DNA from: Rhizobium sp. BK650
GTDB taxonomy: Bacteria > Pseudomonadota > Alphaproteobacteria > Rhizobiales > Rhizobiaceae
Assembly (NCBI RefSeq): GCF_014195325.1
Contig: NZ_JACIBK010000006.1
Span: 1-64,000 of the forward strand
DNA length: 64,000 nt
Direction: 5' to 3'
This document shows, piece after piece, positions 34,701-43,132 of the stretch. Below the pieces are notes generated by a model. That model was not told the origin of the DNA. It made no database searches and was given only the letters and a program-made list of their open reading frames with translations. Within the stretch, counting starts at the first letter, position 1. Each line of letters opens with the position of its first letter. The position numbers and the translations under genes are program-made.

Positions 34701-35900
34701 TCAGGCCATGGCGTGGGTGGAAAGCAGCGTCTTCAATGAGGCTTCTGCAGCCGGCTCGCGCTCGGAACGCTCGATGAAGCCGCCGCCGAAGACGCGGGCA
34801 TCATCGCCGGGTGCCGAATAAAGCGCGCACGCCTGGCCGGGTGCGATACCAGCTTCGCCAACCGTCAGGTCGACATAGATGCCGCTCGCATCGATATGCA
34901 GCACCGCAGGCGCCGGCGCGCGAGTAGAGCGCACCTTGGCGTAACAGGCAAAGCCCTCGCCTGACGCTGCGACCTCAAGCGTCTCATCGCCCAGCCAGTT
35001 GACGTCGCGCAGATAAACGCGATGCGTTTCCAGCGCTTCCTTAGGGCCGACGATGACGCGGCGCGAGCGGGCGTCGAGATAAACGACATAGAGCGGCTCG
35101 CCGGTGGCGACGCCGATCCCGCGCCTCTGGCCGATCGTATAATGCAGGATGCCTTCGTGCTGGCCAAGAATGCGGCCATCGAGATGGACGATATCGCCTG
35201 CCAAGGCCGAGTGCGGCTTCAGCTTGGTGATGATGTCGGAATATTTGCCCTGCGGCACGAAACAGATGTCCTGGCTATCGGCCTTCTTGGCAACGACGAG
35301 GCCCATATCTTCAGCCAGCCGGCGGGTTTCCGACTTCGGCAGACCACCGAGCGGAAAGCGTAGATAGTCGATCTGCTCCTGCGTCGTCGCAAACAGGAAA
35401 TAACTCTGGTCACGATCGGCATCGGCCGGGCGATAGAGCGCACGGCGGCCGGGATTGCAGGACGACGGGTTGGGACGCGAGCGGATATAATGGCCGGTCG
35501 CCAGCGCATCGGCGCCGAGTTCCTTGGCAGTCGCCAGAAGATCGGCAAATTTGACGGTCTGGTTGCAGGCGACGCAGGGGATCGGCGTTTCGCCGGCGAC
35601 ATAGCTTTCCGCAAAGGGATTGATCACGGTCTCGCGGAAACGCTTCTCGTAATCCAGGACGTAGTGAGGAATGCCGAGCGTTTCGCAGACGCGGCGCGCA
35701 TCGTCGATATCCTGGCCCGCGCAGCAGGAACCAGCGCGGTGCACGGCGGCACCGTGGTCGTAAAGCTGCAACGTGATGCCCAGCACATCATAGCCCTGGC
35801 GTTTGAGAAGGCCGGCCACGACGGAGCTATCGACGCCGCCTGACATGGCGACGACGACGCGGGTGTCTTCCGGCTTCTTGTCAAAATCCAGTGTGTTCAC
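34701..35900 (-). CDS. mnmA: tRNA-specific 2-thiouridylase
   Basis: A 399-residue enzyme that thiolates U34 in tRNA-Lys, -Glu and -Gln. The PP-loop AMSGGVDSS is at about residues 15-23. The two catalytic cysteines are visible in [15 protein letters not shown] and [12 protein letters not shown]. The C-terminal beta-barrel with FGGGFIERS ends the protein. The start is taken as GTG 35900 (reads [13 protein letters not shown]) since the upstream in-frame part has no typical mnmA sequence. It is close to a tRNA gene but not related to it in function. Confidence 0.92.
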   Translation of the reverse strand: MNTLDFDKKPEDTRVVVAMSGGVDSSVVAGLLKRQGYDVLGITLQLYDHGAAVHRAGSCCAGQDIDDARRVCETLGIPHYVLDYEKRFRETVINPFAESYVAGETPIPCVACNQTVKFADLLATAKELGADALATGHYIRSRPNPSSCNPGRRALYRPADADRDQSYFLFATTQEQIDYLRFPLGGLPKSETRRLAEDMGLVVAKKADSQDICFVPQGKYSDIITKLKPHSALAGDIVHLDGRILGQHEGILHYTIGQRRGIGVATGEPLYVVYLDARSRRVIVGPKEALETHRVYLRDVNWLGDETLEVAASGEGFACYAKVRSTRAPAPAVLHIDASGIYVDLTVGEAGIAPGQACALYSAPGDDARVFGGGFIERSEREPAAEASLKTLLSTHAMA

Positions 35901-36115
35901 GATTGCTGCCAAATTCTGCGCTGTTTCGGTCCGCCTTCCTGCCTTCGGAATATGGCGGATTTCCTGTGTTTCCGGCGGGATCGTCCGCCAGCCTGCATGG
36001 GCGACGGATATAGAAACTATTGCGCCCCTGCGCAAGGCCCGGCATTCCGGCGTTCCCCCGGCGTCATGCGCGGGTCATGCATTGCAGCTATTCGCAATCG
36101 ACCTTTGATCGGCGG

Positions 36116-36138
36116 CATTTCATCACGTAGATGAAATG
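36116..36138. repeat. Inverted repeat upstream of the DMT exporter
   Basis: CATTTCATC (36116-36124) and GATGAAATG (36130-36138) are perfect 9-bp arms around ACGTA, 26 nt before the exporter start. No U-tract. It could be an operator or an RNA hairpin in the leader. Confidence 0.5.
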
Positions 36139-36164
36139 ACCCACCTTTTAGAAGATTCGGACAA

Positions 36165-37121
36165 ATGACAGCCGCCTCCACCACGCTTCGTGGCGTCCTC
36201 GTCGCATTTGCGGCCTATGCCGTCTTTGCCTTCAGTGATGCGTCCATCAAGGCCCTGCATGGCACAGTTCCTTCCTTCCAGGTCGCCTTCACGGGTGCCG
36301 TCCTGAGTGTCGCTGCCCTGCCTTTCATTAAGGGAGGAGGCGATTCATGGCTCGATATTTTCAGGACGACGAACAGACCGCTTTGGATGGCGCGCTTTGC
36401 AGCCGGGGCAACAGGCGCAATTGCCTCCATCATCACGTTCACCAAACTGCCGATGGCGGAGGCCTTCTGCCTGCTCTTCTTGCTTCCCTCCTTCGTCACT
36501 ATCCTCTCGGTAATCTTCTTGAAGGAAGACGTACGCTGGCAGCGCTGGGCCGCTGTCATCGTCGGCTTCCTTGGCGTGCTGGTGGTTCTGCGACCCGGCT
36601 TTCGCGAACTGTCCGTCGGCCATCTGGCGGCGACCATTGGTGCAATCTCAGCCGCCATTGCGATCGTCATCCTCCGCAAGCTCGGCCCAGCCGAAAAGCG
36701 TCTCTCGCTTTACGGCGCATCACTGCTCGGTACCCTTGTTGTCAGCGGCCTTCTCATGCTGTCGCAGATGGTCGCGCCAAGCCCGCAGCAATGGCTGTTC
36801 CTTGCAAGCTACGGCCTGCTCGGTGCCGCCGGTAACGTCATGCTGATGACCGCGGCACGGCTCGCCCCTGCCACGCTGGTTGCAACACCGCAATACAGCC
36901 AGATGATCTGGGCGATCGCCTTCGGCTATCTCTTCTTCAACGATAGTGTCGATCTGCCGATGGCGCTCGGCATCGTCCTCATCATCTGCTCGGGCCTGCT
37001 CACGCTGATCCGCGAACGCAAGCGCCACGTTCCCTTGCCCGCGGCCGTTGCCTCCGGCGATGCGCAGTCGCCCATCGCCACGACGCCCGCGGATGGCGAC
37101 GTAGAAACTCCGACGCGCTAA
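36165..37121 (+). CDS. EamA/DMT-superfamily permease
   Basis: A 318-residue transporter with ten membrane segments in two EamA repeats (about 8-135 and 150-285), typical of the drug/metabolite superfamily. Conserved pieces include AYAVFAFSDASIKALHG at the start of the first repeat and MTAARLAPATLVATPQYSQM in the second. Substrates in this family range from amino acids to S-adenosylmethionine and cannot be named. The C-terminal 30 residues are disordered. A hairpin lies just upstream. Confidence 0.88.
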   Translation: MTAASTTLRGVLVAFAAYAVFAFSDASIKALHGTVPSFQVAFTGAVLSVAALPFIKGGGDSWLDIFRTTNRPLWMARFAAGATGAIASIITFTKLPMAEAFCLLFLLPSFVTILSVIFLKEDVRWQRWAAVIVGFLGVLVVLRPGFRELSVGHLAATIGAISAAIAIVILRKLGPAEKRLSLYGASLLGTLVVSGLLMLSQMVAPSPQQWLFLASYGLLGAAGNVMLMTAARLAPATLVATPQYSQMIWAIAFGYLFFNDSVDLPMALGIVLIICSGLLTLIRERKRHVPLPAAVASGDAQSPIATTPADGDVETPTR

Positions 37122-37176
37122 GCTTATTCCACGCCTTGCGTCTGCTCTGAGCAGCGGCTCGCCTATCACCGCCCGC

Positions 37177-37392
37177 ATGCGCTGCTTTCCATCAGCGGCA
37201 TCAACAGCGAAAGCGGATGCGATAATTGCCAAAGGCATCGTCAGTCAGAACTGCGCCTCCAAGAAACAGGCAGATGTTGCTGGCCCAGGTACCGATCAGT
37301 TTATTGCAAATAAGTACTACGCCGGGATTGGCGATGATGGCAGTCCAATCGCTACGCCAATCATCAAAGAAATGATTGAGGCAGTTGTCTAG
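37177..37392 (+). CDS. Doubtful short ORF (71 aa)
   Basis: An open frame with the C-terminal part KYYAGIGDDGSPIATPIIKE that reads like a protein, but with no ribosome binding site and no recognised family. It may be a gene fragment. Confidence 0.22.
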   Translation: MRCFPSAASTAKADAIIAKGIVSQNCASKKQADVAGPGTDQFIANKYYAGIGDDGSPIATPIIKEMIEAVV

Positions 37393-37426
37393 GCATTGGA
37401 CCGTCAGCTCTCAAGGCTTTCGATAC

Positions 37427-37442
37427 GATGATCTCAGGCTGA
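37427..37442 (+). repeat. Direct repeat, left copy
   Basis: GATGATCTCAGGCTGA; matches 15 of 16 bases of 40467-40482 (GATGATCTCAGCCTGA). The two copies bracket the lactate dehydrogenase-permease module. Confidence 0.5.
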
Positions 37443-37525
37443 GGCCCTTTCTGACTGCAAGCGCCTTCCACACCGATAGAGGCTACGCGATGCTACGGGC
37501 TTCATCCTGTAATCGATGCTAGCAT

Positions 37526-37747
37526 CTAGCCTAGAATAGTTTTGCCTGGGAGATCGTTGGAGGGCCAGCATGTTACTTGGCGTCCCCTTACTTTCCTGCT
37601 TCTCACAAGCTGTTGATATCCGAGGGCCTCGGCATCGACTTGCTTGACGACGAAGCGTCGTGGGCCTGCGCCTAAGTATTCCGGGGCAGTCCCAACCCTT
37701 TCCTTGAAGGCGAGCGCAGCCTCAAGCACGACGATAGGATTACCCAT
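37526..37747 (-). pseudogene. Possible AraC-type regulator remnant
   Basis: A leftward frame starts MGNPIVVLEAALAFKERVG and has TAPEYL, resembling the last helix of AraC-family DNA-binding domains (FxxxFKxxxGxxPxxYR). It begins inside the first codons of the dehydrogenase gene and lacks any HTH, so it can only be a fragment. Confidence 0.2.
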
Positions 37748-38744
37748 GAAAATCGCAGTTTTCAGCGCTCATGCCTACGACAAGAATTTCCTGGACGAAG
37801 GAAATCGGCGTGAACCGACGCCCTTCGATCTGATTTACCAAGAAGCCAGCCTGTCTTTACAGACAGTAGCCTTTGCGCAGGGCTGTGATGCCATATGCGT
37901 CTTCGTCAACGATGTCGTGAATGCACCCGTTCTTGAGGCTTTGTCCAGGCTCGGTGTGAAGGGCGTTTTCCTCCGCTGCGCTGGCTTCAATAATGTCGAT
38001 ATCGATGCCGCCCAAAAGCTTGGTCTCCTCGTCGCGCGCGTGCCTGCCTACGCCCCAGAGGCTGTCGCGGAACACACGGTAGCGCTGATCATGACACTCA
38101 ATCGACATACGCATCGCGCCTATAACCGCGTTCGAGAAGGTAACTTCATGCTCAACGGCCTGTTAGGTATGACCCTTCACGGAAAGACTGTCGGCGTTAT
38201 TGGTTTGGGCAAGATCGGACTCGCTGTCGCGAAAATCATGAATGGTTTTGGCTGCCGTGTTCTGGGGTTCGATCCAATGCCATCCCCTGAATTTACAGCC
38301 ATAGGCGAAATGGTGGATTTGGATAGCTTGCTGGCAAGGTCTGATATCGTCACGCTCCACTGCCCGCTCTTTGAAAACAACCGACACATGATCAACAAAG
38401 AGAAACTGGGCTTGATGAAACCCGGCGCAATGCTGATCAATACATCACGCGGGGCACTGATCGATACGCGCGCAGTCATTCTGGCGCTGAAATCTCGCCG
38501 CCTGGGCGCTCTCGGTATCGATGTCTACGAAGAGGAAAGTGCGCTTTTCTTTCACGATCGCTCGTCCGATATCATCGATGACGATGTCTTTCAGCGGCTG
38601 ATGACTTTCCCCAACGTCCTCGTGACAGGGCATCAGGGTTTTTTCACCACCGAAGCCTTACGCGAGATTGCAGACGTCACGTTTCAAAACCTGAATTGCC
38701 TGGTCCATGGAACAAGCTGTCCGAATGCCGTACTGAAAGCGTAA
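37746..38744 (+). CDS. D-lactate-dehydrogenase-like 2-hydroxyacid dehydrogenase
   Basis: A 332-residue NAD-dependent D-2-hydroxyacid dehydrogenase, closest in look to fermentative D-lactate dehydrogenases (LdhA/Ddh). The Rossmann motif GVIGLGKIGLAVAK is at about 150-163. Catalytic residues are visible: Arg in LINTSRGALID, Glu in DVYEEESALFF and His in VTGHQGFFT. The neighbouring gene is a lactate permease, which supports lactate as substrate; oxidation to pyruvate after uptake or the reverse is possible. Codon use looks less GC-rich than the adjoining genes. Confidence 0.87.
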   Translation: MKIAVFSAHAYDKNFLDEGNRREPTPFDLIYQEASLSLQTVAFAQGCDAICVFVNDVVNAPVLEALSRLGVKGVFLRCAGFNNVDIDAAQKLGLLVARVPAYAPEAVAEHTVALIMTLNRHTHRAYNRVREGNFMLNGLLGMTLHGKTVGVIGLGKIGLAVAKIMNGFGCRVLGFDPMPSPEFTAIGEMVDLDSLLARSDIVTLHCPLFENNRHMINKEKLGLMKPGAMLINTSRGALIDTRAVILALKSRRLGALGIDVYEEESALFFHDRSSDIIDDDVFQRLMTFPNVLVTGHQGFFTTEALREIADVTFQNLNCLVHGTSCPNAVLKA

Positions 38745-38793
38745 GCCCTCCGTCTGACGTCGCATCCGAAATCGAACGAAGCAGGAAAAGCCG

Positions 38794-40416
38794 ATGTGGC
38801 AGCAGACATACGATCCGTTAGGGAACCTTCATCTTTCGGCATTGGTTGCCGCCCTTCCTATTCTGTTCTTTCTGCTCGCGCTGACCTTCCTGAAGCTCAA
38901 GGGATTGACCGCCGCAATCGCCACACTGGCGATATCGATCATCATGTCTTCCGTTATGTTTCAAATGCCGCTGGAAAAGATACTTGCAGCCGCCGTCTTT
39001 GGCATCCTCGGCGGGTTGTGGCCAATCGGCTATATCGTGCTTATGGCAGTCTGGCTTTACCGGCTTGCGGTCAAAAGCGGCAAGTTCGAGATTATCCGGG
39101 GAAGCATCGCAACAATTTCGGATGATCAACGCATTCAGGTCATTTTGATTGCCTTTTGCTTTGGTGCGTTCTTAGAAGGAGCTGCCGGATTCGGTGTGCC
39201 TATCGCCATCTGCGCTGCGCTGCTCGTGGAACTCGGCTTCAAGCCGATCAAGGCAGCCATGCTCTGCCTGCTGGCAAATGCCGCCAGCGGCGCATACGGC
39301 GCGATCGGCATTCCCGTCCTCGTCGGTGCACAGCAAGGCGGAGTCAATCTGGCCGAGATGTCTGCCATGATGATCGCAATCGTCCAACTTTCCACACTGT
39401 TCGTGCCGCTATTGCTCATTCTTGTTCTGGATGGCTATCGAGGTGTGAAAGAAACTTGGCCCGTGCTGCTCCTGATCGGCGCTCTGTTCAGCAGCCTTCA
39501 GACACTTACGTTGTATTTTGTCGGACCGGAATTGACCGACATCGTGGCGCCACTGGTCTCCATGGGAACGCTGGCATTGTTCATGCTGTTCTGGCAGCCA
39601 AAGCGGATTTATCGAGAGGCTGGCGCTCCGCCGTTATCAGCACAGCGGTGGTCGCTGACGGAGGTCATTAAGGCCTGGTCGCCCTTTTACATTTTGACCG
39701 GTACCATCCTGTTATGGAGCTTACCGCAATTTAAGGACCTATTTGTCGGCGACGGTCCTCTCGCGGCCACCGTGCTGAAACTGCAAATCCCATTTCTGCA
39801 CCTCCAGGTCCAGCAAATGCCTCCGATCGCAGATGCGACCAACGAGTTGCCAGCCGTTTGGAACGTTGCTCTGATCAGCGCATCCGGAACAGCAATTTTG
39901 GTCGCTGTAATTCTCACCACCTTGTTTTCGTCCAGACTATCGCCTGCGGAAGCATTCAACCAGCTCAGGTCGGTCATTCGTGACCTTTGGAGCCCGCTCG
40001 CCATGATCTCTCTCATCATGGCCGTTGCATATATTGCCAACTTCTCCGGAGCATCCTCCAGTATCGGTCTGGGACTAGCTCAAACTGGCAGGGTCTTTCC
40101 GCTGATCGCGCCTGTGATCGGCTGGTTTGGCGTGTTCATCACCGGATCCGTCGTCAACAGCAATACGCTTTTTGCTCACTTGCAATCGGTTACGGCATCT
40201 CAGATCGGGGCCAGCCAAGCGCTCTTGGTAGCGGCCAACACGAGTGGTGGAGTGATGGCGAAACTAATCTCCCCACAGTCCATAGCCATCGCGGCGGCTG
40301 CGGTAGGCCAAGTTGGCCGAGAATCCGACATCATGCGGACGACTTTGCTCTATAGTTTTGGGCTTCTCGTCTATGTCTGCCTTTGGACATTCATCTTGTC
40401 ATTCTTGGTTTGGTGA
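38794..40416 (+). CDS. lctP: L-lactate permease family transporter
   Basis: A 540-residue inner-membrane transporter of the lactate permease (LctP) family, about 12-14 membrane segments. Diagnostic blocks include GAFLEGAAGFGVPIAICAAL, SAQRWSLTEVIKAWSPFYI and FITGSVVNSNTLFAHLQSV. It likely takes up lactate or glycolate with protons. It follows the dehydrogenase by 49 nt with AGGAAAAG before the ATG, so the two form a two-gene unit for lactate use. Flanked by the direct repeats described here. Confidence 0.92.
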   Translation: MWQQTYDPLGNLHLSALVAALPILFFLLALTFLKLKGLTAAIATLAISIIMSSVMFQMPLEKILAAAVFGILGGLWPIGYIVLMAVWLYRLAVKSGKFEIIRGSIATISDDQRIQVILIAFCFGAFLEGAAGFGVPIAICAALLVELGFKPIKAAMLCLLANAASGAYGAIGIPVLVGAQQGGVNLAEMSAMMIAIVQLSTLFVPLLLILVLDGYRGVKETWPVLLLIGALFSSLQTLTLYFVGPELTDIVAPLVSMGTLALFMLFWQPKRIYREAGAPPLSAQRWSLTEVIKAWSPFYILTGTILLWSLPQFKDLFVGDGPLAATVLKLQIPFLHLQVQQMPPIADATNELPAVWNVALISASGTAILVAVILTTLFSSRLSPAEAFNQLRSVIRDLWSPLAMISLIMAVAYIANFSGASSSIGLGLAQTGRVFPLIAPVIGWFGVFITGSVVNSNTLFAHLQSVTASQIGASQALLVAANTSGGVMAKLISPQSIAIAAAAVGQVGRESDIMRTTLLYSFGLLVYVCLWTFILSFLVW

Positions 40417-40466
40417 CAAATACGCATTCGATATAAATCGGGGAGTTTCCGAGGCGGACCTCATAT

Positions 40467-40482
40467 GATGATCTCAGCCTGA
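40467..40482 (+). repeat. Direct repeat, right copy
   Basis: GATGATCTCAGCCTGA, overlapping the stop codon of the PAS-GGDEF-EAL gene. It matches 37427-37442 at 15 of 16 positions and similarity continues weakly on both sides. Confidence 0.5.
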
Positions 40483-42555
40483 CGCTTTCTTCAGCTGCCG
40501 GCCGTAGATCAATGCCTCCGCCTCGTGCTGCGGCATGGGCCTTCCGAGAAGAAAGCCCTGCACTTCGCCAAAACCTTCGGCGCGCAGTTTCTGCAACTGC
40601 TCTTCGGTCTCGATACCCTCGGCGAGCGTGACGGCATTGAAGCCGGAGCCGATGCCGGCTACGGCCCGCACGATGGCCAGATTGCCGGGATCCGTCTCGA
40701 TACCGGACACGAAGCTGCGGTCGAGCTTAATCTTGTCGAAGGTGAAGGCGCGCAGATAGCTCAGCGACGAATAGCCCGTGCCGAAATCATCGATCGCAAT
40801 GCGCACACCGAGTTCCTTGAGCGCACGAAGCAGCGGCAGGCTCTGCGCCACATCCGTCAGGAAGACGGATTCGGTGATCTCGATTTCCAGCCGCTCGGAG
40901 CGAAGACCCGTCGTGTCGAGCGCTGCGACGACACTTGAAAGCAGGCTCGCATGGCGGAACTGGCTGACGGAAAGATTGACGGCAATCTTCAAATGGTCCG
41001 GCCACGGCGCGGCAGCGCGGCAGGCTTCCCGCAAAACCCAGTCGCCGATCGGCACGATGAGCCCCGTCTCCTCGGCAAGCGGAATGAATTCCATCGGTGG
41101 AACAAGACCTCGTACCGGATGGCGCCAGCGGATCAGTGCCTCAAACCCGCCGATGCCATCATCCTCGAGCTGGACGATAGGTTGGTAATGTAGCTCGAAC
41201 TGCCCGTGTTCCAGCGCGTCACGCAGTTCGCCCGTCAGATGATGACGGCGTTCGGCTTCGAGCCGCATCGCGGCCTCATAGAAACGATAGGTCGAGCGGC
41301 CGCTTTGCTTGGCGGCGTAGAGTGCGAGGTCTGCATGGCGCATCAGCAAATCGGCCTCGCCGGCGTCGACTGGCGCTAGCGCAATGCCGATACTGCAGGT
41401 CACATGCTCCCGGGCTCCGTCGAGATCGAAAGCCCTAGCAAGGGACTTCAGCAAGAGATCGGCAAAGCGCTCTGCCCGATCCGGTTCGGTCTGCTGCAGC
41501 ACCACCGCAAATTCATCGCCACCCAGACGCGCCACAAGGTCGCCCTCATTGGCAAGCGCCAGCAGGCGTTCCGCCACCTGGCAGAGAAGCGCATCGCCGG
41601 CAGCGTGGCCCTTGCTGTCATTGATCGTCTTGAAGTGGTCGACGTCGATGTAGAGCAGCGCTACCGGCTTTTCGATGGAGGCGGTGATAGTCTGCTTACG
41701 GATATGTTTGGAGAAGGCGGCGCGGTTCGGCAGGCTCGTGAGTGAGTCATGCATAGCAAGATGCGCAAGCTTCGCCTCCACCGCACGCTCTTCCGTCACG
41801 TCATGCGAGATGCCGAGCAGATAGCGCGACGCCTTCCCTTCAGGTGCCGGCAGGGCACGCTTGACGGTGCGAAGGATCCGCTTGCCGCCATCGGCCCGCT
41901 CCATCGTCTCCTCGAAACTGATCGTCGCGCCGGCGACAAACGCCCCATGATCCTGCTCGCGAAAGATGGCGGTCTGCTCTGAGGGGAAAAAGTCCCGGTC
42001 CAGATGTCCAACCACCTCGCTGGCATGAAATCCCATGATCTCGCCGCAGGCTTCGTTCAGCAGAATGTAGCGGCCTTCGTCGTCCATGTCCTTGACGAAG
42101 ACACCGACTGGCAGGTTGTCGACGATGCTGTCCAGCAGCGAACGTGTGTCGGTGATTTGACGCTGGGCAGCATTCACCTCTGTGCGATCCTGCACGATAG
42201 CCAGGATCGCAGCCCTCCCTTCGAAGCGCACTTCCCGGCCGTAGGTCAGAACTTCGATGGTCTCGCCATTGGCCTTCAGATGCGTCCAACGCTCGGCCTT
42301 TTCCATGTCGGTGCGCTCGGAAACGGCGCTGAGCATCCGCGCGCGCTCCGCTGCGGGGCGGATATCGAGCACAGTCATGTCCCGATAATCCTCTGCGCTA
42401 TAGCCATAAAGCATCAACGCCGCCTCGTTGACGATCAGGAAGCGAAGCGTATCCGGATCGTAGACCCACATTGGAGAAGGGTGGGTCGCGAACAGCGAAC
42501 GGAAATCATCAACGAAAGCTTCCGATTGCCCGGATATCGTCTGAAACGAGGCCAT
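40474..42555 (-). CDS. PAS-PAS-GGDEF-EAL cyclic-di-GMP signalling protein
   Basis: A 693-residue soluble protein. Two PAS domains (about 15-125, with SPMWVYDPDTLRFLIVNEAA, and about 140-255) precede a GGDEF domain (about 265-425, RLGGDEF intact) and an EAL domain (about 435-685; FEALIRWRHP and DDFGTGYSSLSYL intact). There is no membrane segment. The PAS domains probably sense a cytosolic signal. Both catalytic motifs are intact. It is a separate transcription unit, convergent with lctP. Confidence 0.92.
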   Translation of the reverse strand: MASFQTISGQSEAFVDDFRSLFATHPSPMWVYDPDTLRFLIVNEAALMLYGYSAEDYRDMTVLDIRPAAERARMLSAVSERTDMEKAERWTHLKANGETIEVLTYGREVRFEGRAAILAIVQDRTEVNAAQRQITDTRSLLDSIVDNLPVGVFVKDMDDEGRYILLNEACGEIMGFHASEVVGHLDRDFFPSEQTAIFREQDHGAFVAGATISFEETMERADGGKRILRTVKRALPAPEGKASRYLLGISHDVTEERAVEAKLAHLAMHDSLTSLPNRAAFSKHIRKQTITASIEKPVALLYIDVDHFKTINDSKGHAAGDALLCQVAERLLALANEGDLVARLGGDEFAVVLQQTEPDRAERFADLLLKSLARAFDLDGAREHVTCSIGIALAPVDAGEADLLMRHADLALYAAKQSGRSTYRFYEAAMRLEAERRHHLTGELRDALEHGQFELHYQPIVQLEDDGIGGFEALIRWRHPVRGLVPPMEFIPLAEETGLIVPIGDWVLREACRAAAPWPDHLKIAVNLSVSQFRHASLLSSVVAALDTTGLRSERLEIEITESVFLTDVAQSLPLLRALKELGVRIAIDDFGTGYSSLSYLRAFTFDKIKLDRSFVSGIETDPGNLAIVRAVAGIGSGFNAVTLAEGIETEEQLQKLRAEGFGEVQGFLLGRPMPQHEAEALIYGRQLKKASG

Positions 42556-42827
42556 AGAAATTCACGCGAAATTAGAACCAATATCGACAGTGGTATAGCC
42601 GAGAAAGCTAAATAAAATCAAAATCATAAGAGGCCCAAAATTTGTGCGGACGCCCACAAAATAAGCAGCAAAGGTCTCTCAGGCCAAGCTGTTTTCACGG
42701 CGCAGCTGCAAATCCCAGGAATTAACCATGCAAGGGGCCGGACGCATACATGATTATCAGATGGAACCAATTCATTTCCAAAGAGTTATTGCCAGCTGAA
42801 ATGCAACCCATCTGCAGGGAGGCGATG

Positions 42828-43043
42828 ATGGGCACATCCGCAACGACAGATCACGATAAGATCCGACAGTGGCTCGAAGCACGCGGCGGTCATCCGGCTC
42901 GGATGAAAAGCGGCCTGGTTGGCGTTGATTTTGGCAGGCAAGAAAATTCTGTCGAGAGCATTTCTTGGGACGAGTTCTTCAGGGTTTTGGACACGAGCAG
43001 AGACACTTTCCTGCATCACGACACGAAGGTCGCCCACCACTGA
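42828..43043 (+). CDS. Small conserved hypothetical protein (71 aa)
   Basis: Starts MGTSATTDHDKIRQWLEARG and contains ISWDEFFRVLDTSR. I recall short rhizobial proteins of this type (TTDHxxIRxWxExRGG...ISWDExF), often mislabelled as branching enzymes; function is unknown. AGGGAGG lies 5 nt before the ATG at 42828; a directly preceding ATG at 42825 is equally possible. A bidirectional terminator follows. Confidence 0.78.
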   Translation: MGTSATTDHDKIRQWLEARGGHPARMKSGLVGVDFGRQENSVESISWDEFFRVLDTSRDTFLHHDTKVAHH

Positions 43044-43077
43044 CGGCCGGCCACGAGCTACGTAGGCTGGCGCAATA

Positions 43078-43108
43078 AAAACCCGGCGCGGAAACCGCGC
43101 CGGGTTTT
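43078..43108. terminator. Bidirectional terminator between two convergent genes
   Basis: AAAACCCGGCGCGG (43078-43091) pairs perfectly with CCGCGCCGGGTTTT (43095-43108) around AAA. It closes both the 71-residue gene and serA. Confidence 0.92.
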
Positions 43109-43132
43109 GCATGTCTTCCTTGGGAGAAAAAC

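Larger units (their letters stand above)
37122..37745. other. 624-bp gene-poor stretch upstream of the lactate genes
   Basis: Irregular sequence with two weak ORFs, described separately, and a 16-bp direct repeat copy at 37427-37442 that recurs at 40467-40482. It looks less uniform in composition than flanking genes. Confidence 0.5.

Noticed and set aside
37122..40500. Insertion sequence or integrase within the lactate module
   Set aside because: No transposase or recombinase reading frame and no inverted terminal repeats were seen; only the direct repeats and gene-poor sequence support an insertion.
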